In this document: positions 1 through 11,128 of the stretch, piece after piece
How the letters are laid out: every line of letters starts with the position of its first letter
Position numbering within the stretch: position 1 is the stretch's first letter
Program-made: the position numbers and the translations under genes
The notes under the pieces: model-generated
Database searches by the model: none
What the model was told of the DNA's origin: nothing
Seen by the model: only the letters and a program-made list of their open reading frames with translations
Assembly (NCBI GenBank): GCA_028455995.1
Contig: JABELC010000003.1
Location: forward strand, 372,001-436,000
Length of the DNA: 64,000 bases
Reading direction: 5' to 3'
DNA from: Scleromitrula shiraiana
Lineage: Eukaryota; Ascomycota; Leotiomycetes; Helotiales; Sclerotiniaceae

Positions 1-554
1 AAGTACACACAATCGGTGCGGTCCGTATGAATTATGCTGTCGTTCCTCAGCTCTAAGAAGTGAATAAGAAGAATGACCAGCGAGAATGGCTAGTGAAGCT
101 TAAACAGTGAAAATTATATATCATATCCGAATAATGTACAAGCTTCGCCAGATATTAACATTCAAGCTTGACCATTCTAGCTCTTTTTACTATTGCCTCA
201 AGTATATATTCCCTTCCATTGATCTATCATTTACTTGCAAAAAGGAAACATATACCTTTACCCGTTATATTCAACTAAGTATCCTTGTTATATAATTTAG
301 AAAAATGCTTGTATCTTTTTCTGGCTAAACGAAAAACACTGTTTACCTTCCGTTCAGAAGCATGATGGACAAGGTCTGCATGGTACAATCTTTTGAATAG
401 AAATACCTCAAGTTTTTCTTTTCCATTCCCCAACTTATGATATTCAAAGACGTATACTATTCGACATCCATTTAACAACAAACATATGATCCTTGAAACA
501 ATTCATTTCAGTCCTAATCCAATTCTCATCTTGTGATCATTCATCCCCTTCGTT
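1..554. other. Intergenic, downstream of GH71 gene
   Basis: No coding region is supported here. Short open frames have no recognisable content. It presumably holds the 3' untranslated region of the GH71 gene that ends at 555. Confidence 0.6.
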
Positions 555-2426
555 TCAACCATACCTACAAGCCGTACTAGGACAATATCCATGATTACAA
601 GAGTAACTACAAAGTCCCAAATAGGAATCATCTTCTCCAGGTAAAGGGTATCCATTCTGGCCATTGGTAGGTGGAGGCGGTACTTGAGTACCATATGCTA
701 AACATGTACATGGACCTGGTGGGCAATAGCCGTAGTTGCAACAGAACTGACAAAGACCCAGGTAATTCCCCGGTCCAGTGCCTGATATGCAAACGTTCGA
801 GGAGGTTGGCGATGCAGGGGATGTGGTGGTTGTCGTCGAAGAGGTTTTTGTTGATGAAACAGATGTGGATGTGGATATAGTAGTTGGGGGTGACGGCAGA
901 CTAGTGGATATTGAAGAAGTTGATGTTGACAGTGAACTGGTCGAAGTTGTACCCGGCGGTGGCGGCCCAGCATTACTTGTCCCATTTATTGAACCCACAT
1001 AAGCATTGAAGTTGTATTTCTGACACGTACTCACGATATTTAAACCGCCATATCCAGTTAGTATTGCGTTTCCGTTCCTCATGACTTGGAAATACTGACT
1101 TCCTACTCCCATAGTAAAGTTTGTGGTGACGATTCCAGCGGGTATATTGATCGAGATGGCGTTGTTCGTGCCACTTGTAACAACCAATGTTGCTGGACTT
1201 GTGAGTAGTGTGGTAACGAATATAGAGTCGGCAAGATACTGAATACCGCTTGGGGGGCCTAGGGTGTCATTCGTGCAAGTTATTCCCTTGGGTGTGGGAC
1301 GATACCAGTACACCAGCTGATCCTGGATAACTGTCGGTGCAGTCGCACCGGACTTGTACGCAGCGATGTATGGCTTGGAAATTATGCGCCACCCATCGTG
1401 GGGGAAGCCGTTAGCCCATTGCGAGGATCCATCATCTGTGTGATGCGGCTCGGCTGGACTAATATAATGGGATTCTCCGAAATCTTGTTGGGTAAGCAAG
1501 GTAAGCCTGTGTTAACAGTGTCACTTACCATTCCAAGAAATAATTTCAATCAATGCGGGCTGTAGTGTCAGCATTTGGTTCCATCGATCAGTAATTAGCT
1601 GTTCGCAAATAAAAACCCAATTCTTTGAGTTGAAGTGCGTTGAAAACCATGGTGAAACAGCTAACTCAAGTTAGAATTTTCACCTATTCGGAAGAGAGCG
1701 TAGACTTACGAGCCATATAAGGCTTTCCTGCCAGATCTTTAAAGAACCTGTCGTCCCAAACAGTACTCATTGGTCCTGGTATGATGCTATTTCCACCATC
1801 TGTTGGCCATGCCAGCCAAGAAAAGGCGCCATCAAATGAAGTCTGAAGATATGTAGCCTCGATAGGGTCTTGCATCATAGGAATAGCGAAGATAGCATGA
1901 CTAGTTCCAGACTTCACTGGTCCCCAATTGAAACTGTCACCAACAAAGGTGCTAACAACAGCAGCTCCATTGTATTGCATTTGCCCTGGATGAGATGCAT
2001 ATTGATTCATATAAGCAGTGATGTTTGATGTGTCACCATTGTTCCAATATGCAAAATCGAAAGATATGAAAACATGAAACCCGACTTGACTAGCAGCTTC
2101 ATAGGCAAGGGCAAGTTGAGTTGGCGTGTAGCTGTCAATACTTGCACAGTTCAGTGCGAAAGCATCGATACCAATTTCTTGTGCATATGACATATCCGTT
2201 CTCCAGTCGGTGATTGTGTAGTCTTGAACAATCCCAACCTATAAGGAACGGTGTTAAATAGATACAGTACCGTGAAAGACTGGAGTTGAGAACTTACCAT
2301 GAAATGAGCGAAGACATATCGAGGTGTGGTCAGGAGATCAACTGTAGGTACACATGATACGAGTGCTAACCAAGAACAAACTATGATTGTCGTAAGAAAG
2401 CAGCTAGGCAAGGAGTGAAGGTTCAT
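555..2426 (-). CDS. Secreted alpha-1,3-glucanase (mutanase), GH71
   Basis: Hydrolyses alpha-1,3-glucan, a fungal cell-wall polymer; likely secreted. Four exons on the minus strand: 2426-2298, 2238-1710, 1660-1529 and 1483-555 (introns GT..AG, 50-60 bp), giving about 572 residues. Residues 1-26 are a signal peptide with a hydrophobic core (TTIIVCSWLALVSC). The catalytic domain starts with RYVFAHFMVG and continues through IGIDAFALN, a GDSFNWG stretch, WLAWPTDGG and ISWNDFGESHYI, all typical of GH71. After a beta-rich part comes a Ser/Thr-rich linker at about residues 445-495 and a cysteine-rich tail with two related units (YLGLCQFCCNYGYCPPGPC and YLGLCSYSCNHGYCP), as found at the C-terminus of fungal mutanases. 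All exons join in frame with no stops, so the gene looks functional although it borders a transposon island. The family call is from remembered motifs. Confidence 0.9.
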
Positions 2427-2991
2427 TTTGTGGTGTAAAAAGAAGACTTGAATCTGGAATTCAGAGCCGAGGATCAGGGGTTTTAATGTGCTCAGAATCT
2501 CGAATCTTTCTCCCAGCGTAGAAAATTGAAGACAATTGCGATTCGAGAAAGATGGAGCAATGGCTTATTTATATTAATCTTGAACACTCAACTCGCTTGG
2601 GTGAACGTTCTGACAATACCACACATCCTCAAGTGACCTTCCTAACAACTCATAGTTCTAGAGAAGACACAAAAATGAGAAGATTCAAATATCTCAGTGT
2701 CTCCTACCCCTCAATACCTTTTACGAGAGGTTGCATCTTGGAACCATTCGAAGAAACGATGTGTCATCCTTTGGTAAATACCAATATAATTGGGGAAAAG
2801 AAACGATAATTTGAGCGATGCTAATTTCAATTCTAGAGGCAATATCTGCATTTCGTTAGTTAAGTTCCTATTTCCTACATAGGCTATATAGGGATGAATA
2901 ATGTAAATCTCGCAACTTTACGACCGCATATATTACCCGCTAGGCTGTAGACCAGTAATATGGGGGTGGGTCTTTCTATTGGTGGCAGAAT
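2427..2991. other. Upstream region of GH71 gene
   Basis: Contains the promoter and 5' leader of the GH71 gene on the minus strand. No clear gene is seen. The open frame at 2552-2809 on the plus strand has no recognisable features. The region ends at the TA dinucleotide (2992-2993) bordering the foldback element. Confidence 0.5.
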
Positions 2992-3587
2992 TACTCGGTC
3001 AAATTAAAATTGAAGCACGCGCAAAATAAGCGAATCGCTTCAAAATCGACGATTTTGTACAAATCACCTCTTACACCAATATAAATAAATCATTCAATTA
3101 TAAATAAAATTATTTAAGATTATAAATATAAATTATTTTTATATTTAAATACTCATTATTAAAATTTAAAGATTAAATAATGATTTTAAAATTTATAATA
3201 TTTAATTTAATATAAAGCAAAAATCATATTAATATACTACATTTTTAACTTAGTTTAAATCAAACAAATTACTATATTAGAAAATAATGAAAATATATAT
3301 AAATATATAAGAAAAAGCTTTCATTTAATATAAATATTATATATTAAAATATAATATAATATTCTTGAAAAATTGAAATTTTAAAAATATTTTTAACTCG
3401 TTAAAATCTTTAAAAATCTTAATAATTCATTCAAATCAAAATTATATTAAATAATATTTTAATATAGTAATTATAAAGATATAAATTATTATATATAAAA
3501 ATTTGAAATTATTTTAATGATTTTTAAAAATCGAAATTATAATAATATTTAATATTTATAAACATTATATATACTGTTTTTAATTTT

Positions 3588-4033
3588 TGTCATAGGGTGA
3601 CCGGATAATACTCTGGTATTCTAGGCTTGACTGGATATTACTCTAGTATTCTAAACCATATTTTGGTATTTTAGATTGTAATAATATTGAAAAAGATAAA
3701 ATTAGTTTTTATTAGATAAGTTTAATAAAAACAAAATAAAATCAATATTTATTGAATAAGAATGATAATTTAATTAAATAGTGTAAAGATAAAGATAATA
3801 TTATATAATAAAGTATTATTTTGAATAAATAAGTAAAAAAATAATTTTTATAATTATTTAAAATATGTAAATTTATATTATATATATATATTGGCTATAA
3901 AATCGATATTATAAATAAACTTTATTATAGTTTTTTAAATTATATTTTATTATTTTTTTTATATTTTAGAATTTAGTTATTTTATTTATAATTAGATTTT
4001 TTGTTAAATAAAACTTGTTTACTTTCTATTATA
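3588..4033 (+). repeat. 5' LTR
   Basis: Aligns base for base with 9553-9998. It retains GC at its left edge (AGGGTGACCGGATAAT) where the right LTR reads AAAATAATTAGATAAT, and is converted to AT at its right edge where the right LTR keeps GC. Differences are C/T and G/A. Confidence 0.92.
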
Positions 4034-5274
4034 CTATATAGTTTTTATTTTTTTTTTTTGATATTTTCAATAATATCGATCTGTTTATCTGCTTTAAATA
4101 ACTTAGTTTTTTTTGAAGTTTTTTTTTAATTTATTATTAAAAATGTTTTAATTTAATTGAATTATATTATTAAAATAATTAAATATATTTATAAAGCTAA
4201 AAATCGATATTTTAAATTTTTTATTAAAAATAATGTATTATAATAATAATATAATGTAATATTGGTGTAAGTCTATTAAATTGAATTTTAATATTATAAA
4301 TTTATTAATAAATATTGTATTTTTATTTATTAAATAAAAACTTTAACTTAAAAATTTTAAAATAAAAAAGCTTTGTTTTTTTGTATTATGAAATTATATA
4401 ATGCAATATTAATTTAAAATAATATAGTATTAATTTAGTTTTGTAAATAAAATAATACTATATATATATATTCATTATACTTTCTTATTAATAATAATCC
4501 TATATTTTTTAACTTTGTTATTGCTATTTTTTCAATTAAATCTATTTTAGTTTTTATTATTATTAAAAAAATTGAAAAAAAACAAAAAACTATTCAATTT
4601 TGTTTTTTTTAATAATATAAAATTTGATTTAAACCGTTTTTTTTGTTTAGATTTAAAATAAAATATATGTTAATCAAAATCGATTTTAAATTGTTTATTT
4701 TTGTTTGATTTATATTATTAGATATTTAATTGGCATTGTTATTATATAAATTCAATTATATAATATAAAAAAGCAATTTATTAAATTAATCGATTATCTC
4801 GATTTATTAAATATATTAGAAAAAACTTATAAAAACTAGAATAAAGCAGTCAAGGCGTAAAAATAATTATTAATTTTATAATAAAAAAACTAACTTTTTT
4901 ATATATTCTATATCGAATTTTAATATTTAGTTTTAGAAATAAATATATTTAATAATAACAATATATTAATTATTTTATTAAAACAAAGCTTGTTTTTTAA
5001 GCTAAAGACCTAAATTGTAATTATTGAACCCTTGATAAATAATGTGGATATATTTGTTTTCTTTGTTTAGAATTTGGAAAGCCGACAATAATATTTAATG
5101 GGGCCTAATATCATCTAGCCGCCCCGAAATTAGATAATCCCTGGCCTTTGCCCTGCTAGTCTAAATATTTCCCCGTCCACCCCGACTATCTCAATTGCAG
5201 TTACAAACGATTTTATAGATTTAAACATTTAAAGATATTTAAATGGTATTGATATTCAAAAAGATTATGAAGAA

Positions 5275-5316
5275 TGTTTTTATTGTGGTTTTATTAGATA
5301 TATGATTAAGGATTGT
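5275..5316 (+). pseudogene. Gag zinc-knuckle relic
   Basis: Reading from 5275 on the plus strand gives CFYCGFIRYMIKDC, the spacing of a retroelement nucleocapsid CCHC knuckle (C-x2-C-x4-H-x4-C) with the histidine position read as Tyr. A CAT/CAC to TAT/TAC change is a C->T transition, as expected from RIP. It lies between the 5' LTR and the RT relic, as gag should. Confidence 0.75.
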
Positions 5317-6772
5317 TTATATTTTAATATTTATTTAAAGTTTAATTAATGGAATGTTCAAATTTGTTTAATTATTATTATTGGTTTATTTATAAATATT
5401 ATTGATCTCTAGATTTGAAGGTGTATTGCAATTTGTTTGATTTATTTTTATTTGTTTAATAATTTAATAAATTTGGGAAATAGGGTATATTTAATATAAA
5501 TTGTATTTAAATGCATAATTAGTGCAATATCTGTTTGTTTATAATTATTATGAAAAATATTGTTTTAGTTGATAAATTAATTAATTATATTAATTTTTTA
5601 ATTTTATTTATTATAATTAGTTTTAATTTAATAAAAAAATTATTAAATTATATTATAATTGATAATAATTATAAAAAAACTGTTTTTATTAATTAAAATT
5701 AGATAAAATTTTAAAGAATATTTATTATTTTATTATTAACTTTATTTGAAATTATAGAATTTGATGAGAAGATTTTATTTAAAAATTATATAAGTTTATA
5801 TATATTTATATTTTTAAAAATTAATAATCATATTGAAAATAAAGTTTAAATATATATTATCAAATTTATTTATTATTTTATTATTTTAGAAATTGTTTAA
5901 TTTAAAAAATATAATTTAAAAATACTTTTTGTTTTAAATATATTTTATTTTAATAATAATTATTATTAAAAATATTATAATATTTTATTTTAATTAATTA
6001 TAATTTAGGCTTTATTTGATATATTAAAAAAAATCTACTTTATTTATTTATTTATTTATTTAAATATATTTTAAAAAAAAATATTATTATTATATTTTTT
6101 ATTATAAATAATATATATATTTATTAAAAATATAAAATATTTAATATCATAATCGAAAATATTAAAAAAGTTTTAAACGAATTTGATTTGTTTAATTTGG
6201 ATATGATTTTTAAAGAATTTTATAAATAAAAAAATATATTTTGTTTAAAAAATACTAAAAAATTATTTTTATATTATTTATATGATTATAAGATTTATTT
6301 ATAAAAAAAAGCAGTTTTACTATTTGGATTTTTATATTTTATATTAAAAATCAAATTAAAAACCTTAAAAATCTAATTAGAAAAAAATTTGTATAAAAGA
6401 TTTATTTAATTAAATTCTTTATTTATTATATTTTTTGTTTTATTTATTAAAAAATTAGATAAAGAACTTTATTTTTATATAGATTATTAAACTTTGAATA
6501 ATCTAATTATTAAAAATTAATATCTTTTATTATTAATGAAAAAATTTTTGAATAATTTGAAAAAAATAAAGTTCTTTATTAAAATTGATATTATTTTTGT
6601 TTTTAACAATTTTAAAATTAAAAAAAAATAGAAATACTTGATTATTTTTTGGATTTGGTTTAGTTTATTTAAGTTTTTAATTATATTATTTAAATTGATC
6701 AATGTTTCTATAATTTTTTAATAATTTATTAATGATATTTTGTAAAAATACTTTAATTTTTTTTATATAATA

Positions 6773-6964
6773 TATTTAAACAATATTTTGATATATAATA
6801 AAATTTAAAAAGAATATATTAATTATATATAAAAAATCTTAATAACTTTACAAAATATTAATCTATTTATAAAATTATTTAAATATGAATTTATTAAATT
6901 AAAAACAATTTTTTTAGAATTGATTATTAGTAAAGATAGAATCTGAATAGACTTTAGAAAAATT
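6773..6964 (+). pseudogene. Reverse transcriptase core relic
   Basis: In one frame the plus strand reads YLNNILIYN at 6773-6799 and, about 80 bases later in the same frame, FLELIISKDRI at 6911-6943. These correspond to the catalytic block (aromatic-x-Asp-Asp) and the following FLG..IS block of Ty3/gypsy RT. Both catalytic Asp codons are now Asn (GAY to AAY, G->A) and several positions are stops, so no active enzyme can be made. Confidence 0.8.
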
Positions 6965-7771
6965 TATATTATATATAAATAATAGATATTATAAATTATA
7001 ATAAATATTTAAATATTTATAAAATTTATTAATTTTTATAAAAGATTTATTAAAAGGTTTTTATTAATAATAAATTCTTTAATGAATTTTACAAAAAAAG
7101 GCATTATATTTTTCTAAAATTTTATTTGCAAATAAATCTTTAAATAATTAAAATATACTTTTATAAAAGCTTTAATATTAACTTTTTTTGATTAAAAAAA
7201 AAAGTTATTATAAAAATTAATATATTCAATTATATTTTAGCCAAAATCTTTTTTTAATATAATAATAAAAATATTTTGAAATTTATAGTTTTTTTTTTAA
7301 AAAAATATTTTAAGATAAAATATAATTATAAAATTTATAATAAAAAACTTTTGACAATTATTCGATATTTTAAAGAATAATATTCAAAATTGAAAAATAT
7401 AATTATTTTGATTTAAATAATTATTAATTATAAAAATTTAAAATACTTTACTATAATAAAATTATTGAATTATTATTAAATTCATTAATCCAAATTTTTA
7501 TTTTAATTTAATTTCAAAATAATATATTACCTTAATAAACAAAAAGCAAAATTTAATATATTGATTAAAAAATCAAAAAATTTGTTTTAAAAAAAAAATA
7601 AATGCCTTTTATATTAAAATTAAATAATATTAAAATATAAAAACTTCAAATTTGATTTATTTTATATTAATAATTACTAAAACTTTATATCTAAGATTTT
7701 TGAAAAAATATAATTCATTATTATAATTCGAAACTAAATTATTAGATAATATAATTTGATATTTATTAAGC

Positions 7772-8005
7772 TTAAATTTATTAATTTTATTATTACTCGA
7801 TTTATACTTATTAAACTTAAAATTATTAAATTTGAATTTATTAACTCTATTATTATTCAATTTGTATTTATTAGATTTAAAATTGTTAAATTTGAATTTA
7901 TTAGCTTTGCCATTATTTGATTTATATTTGCTAAATCTAGAATCGCTAAGTTTGAATCTATTAATTTTATTATTATTCGATTTATATCTACTAAACTCAA
8001 ATTTG
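7772..8005 (+). repeat. 60-bp tandem repeat inside the retrotransposon pol
   Basis: About four units of 60 bp (7772, 7832, 7892 and 7952) lie in the same reading frame as the RT relic, so the ancestral polyprotein carried a 20-residue repeat here. Each unit reads roughly LNLLxLLLFDLYLLNLKxLN. The Leu excess probably reflects C->T changes of Ser/Pro codons. It lies between the RT and integrase relics. Confidence 0.75.
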
Positions 8006-8599
8006 AATTTGAAATATTAAATATTTTAAAAGATTTAGAAAATCTATTTTAAAAAAAATATATTGAAAACCCAATTTTATTATTTATATTAAAAGTTTTA
8101 AAGAAAAAAAACCTATAATATCTAAAAATTATTTTAACTAAATATATATAAAATAATAATTATCTTTATTATTAAAGCAAAATGTATATTTTTGATTACA
8201 CTTTATTAAAAATTGTATTATTTTGTTAATATCATAAATCCTTTATCACTAAATATTTATATTATATTTAAATATTCGAATTATTATTTCAAAATTATTA
8301 TTAATTTGATTATTATGACTATATAACTCAATAGATATACAATTATTATAATTATTATTAAACTACTCCAAATTACAAAAATCAAAAAAACGTTCTCCAT
8401 TTTTTTTTTATTTTATAAAAAATATAGCAATATATTTTAATAAATTTTATTATTCATTTATTTATTAATTTCAGTTATAATGCGATTTTTATAATTATCG
8501 ATTATTTAATCAAAATAAAGCATTTTTTGCTTTATTATAAAATCTATAATATTAAAAAAATAATAAAATTGTTTTTGAAATATATTTAAAAATTATATA

Positions 8600-8830
8600 A
8601 TTTGCCTTTATTAATTATATTGGATTATAAAATATAATTTATAATCGACTTTTAGAAACATTTATATAAATATTTAAATATATTTATAAAACTATTTATT
8701 ATTTATTATTCTAAAATCGATAATTAAATTGAAAAAGCTAATATAATATTGAAATAATATTTATAATTATATATATTTTATTTATAAAATGATTAAATTA
8801 AATAATTATTATTAATTGAATTTTTAATTA
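8600..8830 (+). pseudogene. Integrase catalytic-core relic
   Basis: The plus-strand translation with stops ignored shows a KHLYKYLN segment followed by IIYYSKIDN*IEKAN, the pattern that follows the second catalytic Asp in retroelement integrases (Y-x-P-x-T/D-G-Q-x-E-R-x-N). Stops and AT conversion make it non-functional. Its position downstream of the RT relic supports the gypsy gene order. Confidence 0.7.
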
Positions 8831-9552
8831 ATATTGTTTATTTAAAGAGTTTTAAAATAAACTAATTTTTTATTAATTACAAATTTTATTCTTGATTAGA
8901 ATTCAAACTTATTTTTATTAATAATATACTTGCTATATATGATGTCAAGAAGTTTATAAACAAAATAAATATTATTTTAATATATTTATAAATTGAATTA
9001 ATAATTAATTAAGTTCGCTATACTAAAAATATAGATATTCATTAAATATCAACTTATTGATATTCATTTAAAGATTTAATATAATTAAATATATATAATA
9101 TCAAAATTTTTTGCCTTTAAAAAAAACTAAACTAGAAAAATTTAAGATCTTTTAAAATAATAAAAATTATTAGTTTATATATATATAAATTAAAATTGCT
9201 TATTTTAATAAAAAACCATTTTATATTCAATATAAATTTTCTAAATTTTATCTACAATAATCTATTATTTGGCCAAAAAAATCCTTTACCCCCCTTAATA
9301 AAAATAAAAAAAATAAAGCAATTTAAGATAAAAAAAATCTTCAACTCTTGTCTAAAATATAAAAATTATAAAAAGCTTTGATTAAAATATATTGTCAAAT
9401 AAATTAATTATGATAAATCAATAAAAAGATTTATTTAATATTTAAAAAACATTTTCAAATTTATACAAAATTATTATTATTAGTATCCTAAAAAACTTGA
9501 TTTTCACAATTTGAATTGCTTTATTAAAGCTTGGCTTTAAAAAGAGGAATAG

Positions 9553-9998
9553 TATTATAAAATAATTAGATAATACTTTAATATTTCAAGTCTAACCAAA
9601 TATTATTTTAATATTCTAAATCGTATTTTGATATTTTAAATTGTAATAATATTAAAAAAAATAAGATTGATTTTTATTAAATAAACTTAACAAAAACAAA
9701 ATAAAATTAATATCTATTAAATAAAAATAATAATCTAATTAAATAATATAAAAATAAAGATGATATTATATAATAAAATATTATTTTGAATAAATAAATA
9801 AAAAAATAATTTTTATAATTATTTAAAATATATAAATTTATATTATATATACATATTAGCTATAAAATCAATATTGTAGATAGACTTTATTATAGCTTTT
9901 TAAACTATATTTTATTATTTTTTTTATATTTTAGAATTTAATCACTTCATTTGCAACCAGACCCCCTGTTAGGTAAAACCTGCTTGCCCCCCGTTACA
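9553..9998 (+). repeat. 3' LTR
   Basis: Right LTR of 446 bp, ending CCGTTACA, followed by the ATTTT target duplication at 9999-10003. Its last ~45 bp (GCAACCAGACCCCCTG...) are strikingly GC-rich, a patch that escaped RIP. Confidence 0.92.
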
Positions 9999-10386
9999 AT
10001 TTTATTATATTATATTTTTTATATATTTTTAATATAGATAATATTTATATTAAATAAAAGTCTTTTTTCTATATATTCATATATATATTTATTATTTCCT
10101 AATACAATAATTTACTCGATTTAAATTAACTTAAAATTATAGTATTTTTATATGATTTTTGCTTTGTATTGAATTAAATATTATAAATTTTAAAAATATT
10201 ATTTAATCTTTAAATTTTAATAATCAATATTTTGATATAAAAATAATTTTTACTCAATATTTTAAATAATTCTATAAATAATTGATCGATTTATTTATAT
10301 CGACGTAAAAGGTGTTTTATATAAAATCGATGATTTTGAAGGTTTTTAACAATTAGCGCGTGCTTCAATTTTAATTTAACCGAGTA

Positions 10387-11128
10387 AGGCGGTGTTAATA
10401 TATTATCACCGATCAGACTTATTGTTTGACCACACCTCTAGCACACTACTGTACCATTTGGCACTTTCCAATAACCTCAATATTTCCTTCATGCAGTTCG
10501 AAACTATCTGTCTGAGGATGTAAAGATTGAGAATCTCATATACATGCATTAATGTTTTGGTCACTATCACGCGCGGGGAAAGCATCATCATTAGAATGAT
10601 AGTTCTCAATTCAAGAAAGAACTAATTAGAAGTATCTATCCTATCCTCCCATTCCGACCATAATCCACTCCTTCCCTTGGATTTTCCTTGATATTTGCAT
10701 AATTTCCGCAAGGCTTTCAGAAACATGGGTTTTCTCCAGAGCCAACTACACCGTAGGCTGGCCAGACCTAAGGTTCAGTAGCTCTGTTAGACCCTGGCAG
10801 CCCTTTGCTTTCTACTACCATTCACCCCATATCTGTCTTTCCTAATCACTCTCAATCATTTATTTCTTTCCACCAGAACCTAGACTCCTACCCTGAATAT
10901 CCACCGAAACCTTTTCATTCTTCTATTTGTCTCCATCACTCTCTGAACCCATTTCATTCATTCATTGCTTCTTTTTTTTTTTTTTTTTTTTCTCTTTTTT
11001 TTTACATTGAAGTTTTTTTCCTTTCTTTTTCGTCCATGAGGATACCAATATTGAAAATTTAAATCCATGCAAAAACTGGTGAGACGAATCGAGGCTCCTT
11101 TAGCAACAACTGATCTTCGTGTGCGGCT
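10387..11128. other. Intergenic between transposon island and disordered-protein gene
   Basis: No gene is supported. It contains a long poly-T run (about 10973-11004) on the plus strand, which would be poly-A in the sense of the minus-strand gene ending at 11129, and could lie near that gene's 3' end. Confidence 0.5.

Larger units (their letters stand above)
3588..9998 (+). mobile_element. Ty3/gypsy-like LTR retrotransposon, RIP-inactivated
   Basis: Two direct repeats of 446 bp (3588-4033 and 9553-9998) start with TG and end in CA (RIP-altered to TA in the left copy). The element is flanked by the perfect 5-bp duplication ATTTT at 3583-3587 and 9999-10003. A purine-rich tract (AAAAAGAGGAATAG) directly precedes the right LTR. 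The interior is more than 85% AT and full of stops, but plus-strand relics appear in the order gag zinc knuckle (5275), reverse transcriptase (6773-6964), then integrase (about 8600-8830). RT before integrase is the Ty3/gypsy order. Size and organisation resemble Boty of Botrytis, but identity cannot be shown here. It is dead: stops are dense and catalytic residues are changed. Confidence 0.92.
2994..10384. mobile_element. Foldback-like TIR element, copy 1, split by an LTR element
   Basis: The left end begins CTCGGTCAAATTAAAATTG and the right end is its inverted copy, each bordered by TA (2992-2993 and 10385-10386), as for TA-targeting elements. The inverted repeat is very long: the roughly 400 bp inside each end pair with one another, with mainly G/A and C/T differences. 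Removing the LTR retrotransposon (3588-9998) and one 5-bp duplication leaves about 975 bp, matching the uninterrupted copy at 33732-34708 (977 bp), which lies in the opposite orientation. No transposase frame remains, so it is non-autonomous. TA targeting hints at a Tc1/mariner/pogo-type source, but that is inference. Confidence 0.85.

Noticed and set aside
7657..8020. Leu/Asn-rich open frames on both strands
   Set aside because: They result from the in-frame 60-bp repeat within a RIP-affected retrotransposon; the minus-strand frame is a shadow.
3000..10400. Short spacer-like repetition in the AT block suggesting CRISPR
   Set aside because: The repeats are explained by LTRs, inverted arms and a 60-bp coding repeat; the host is eukaryotic.
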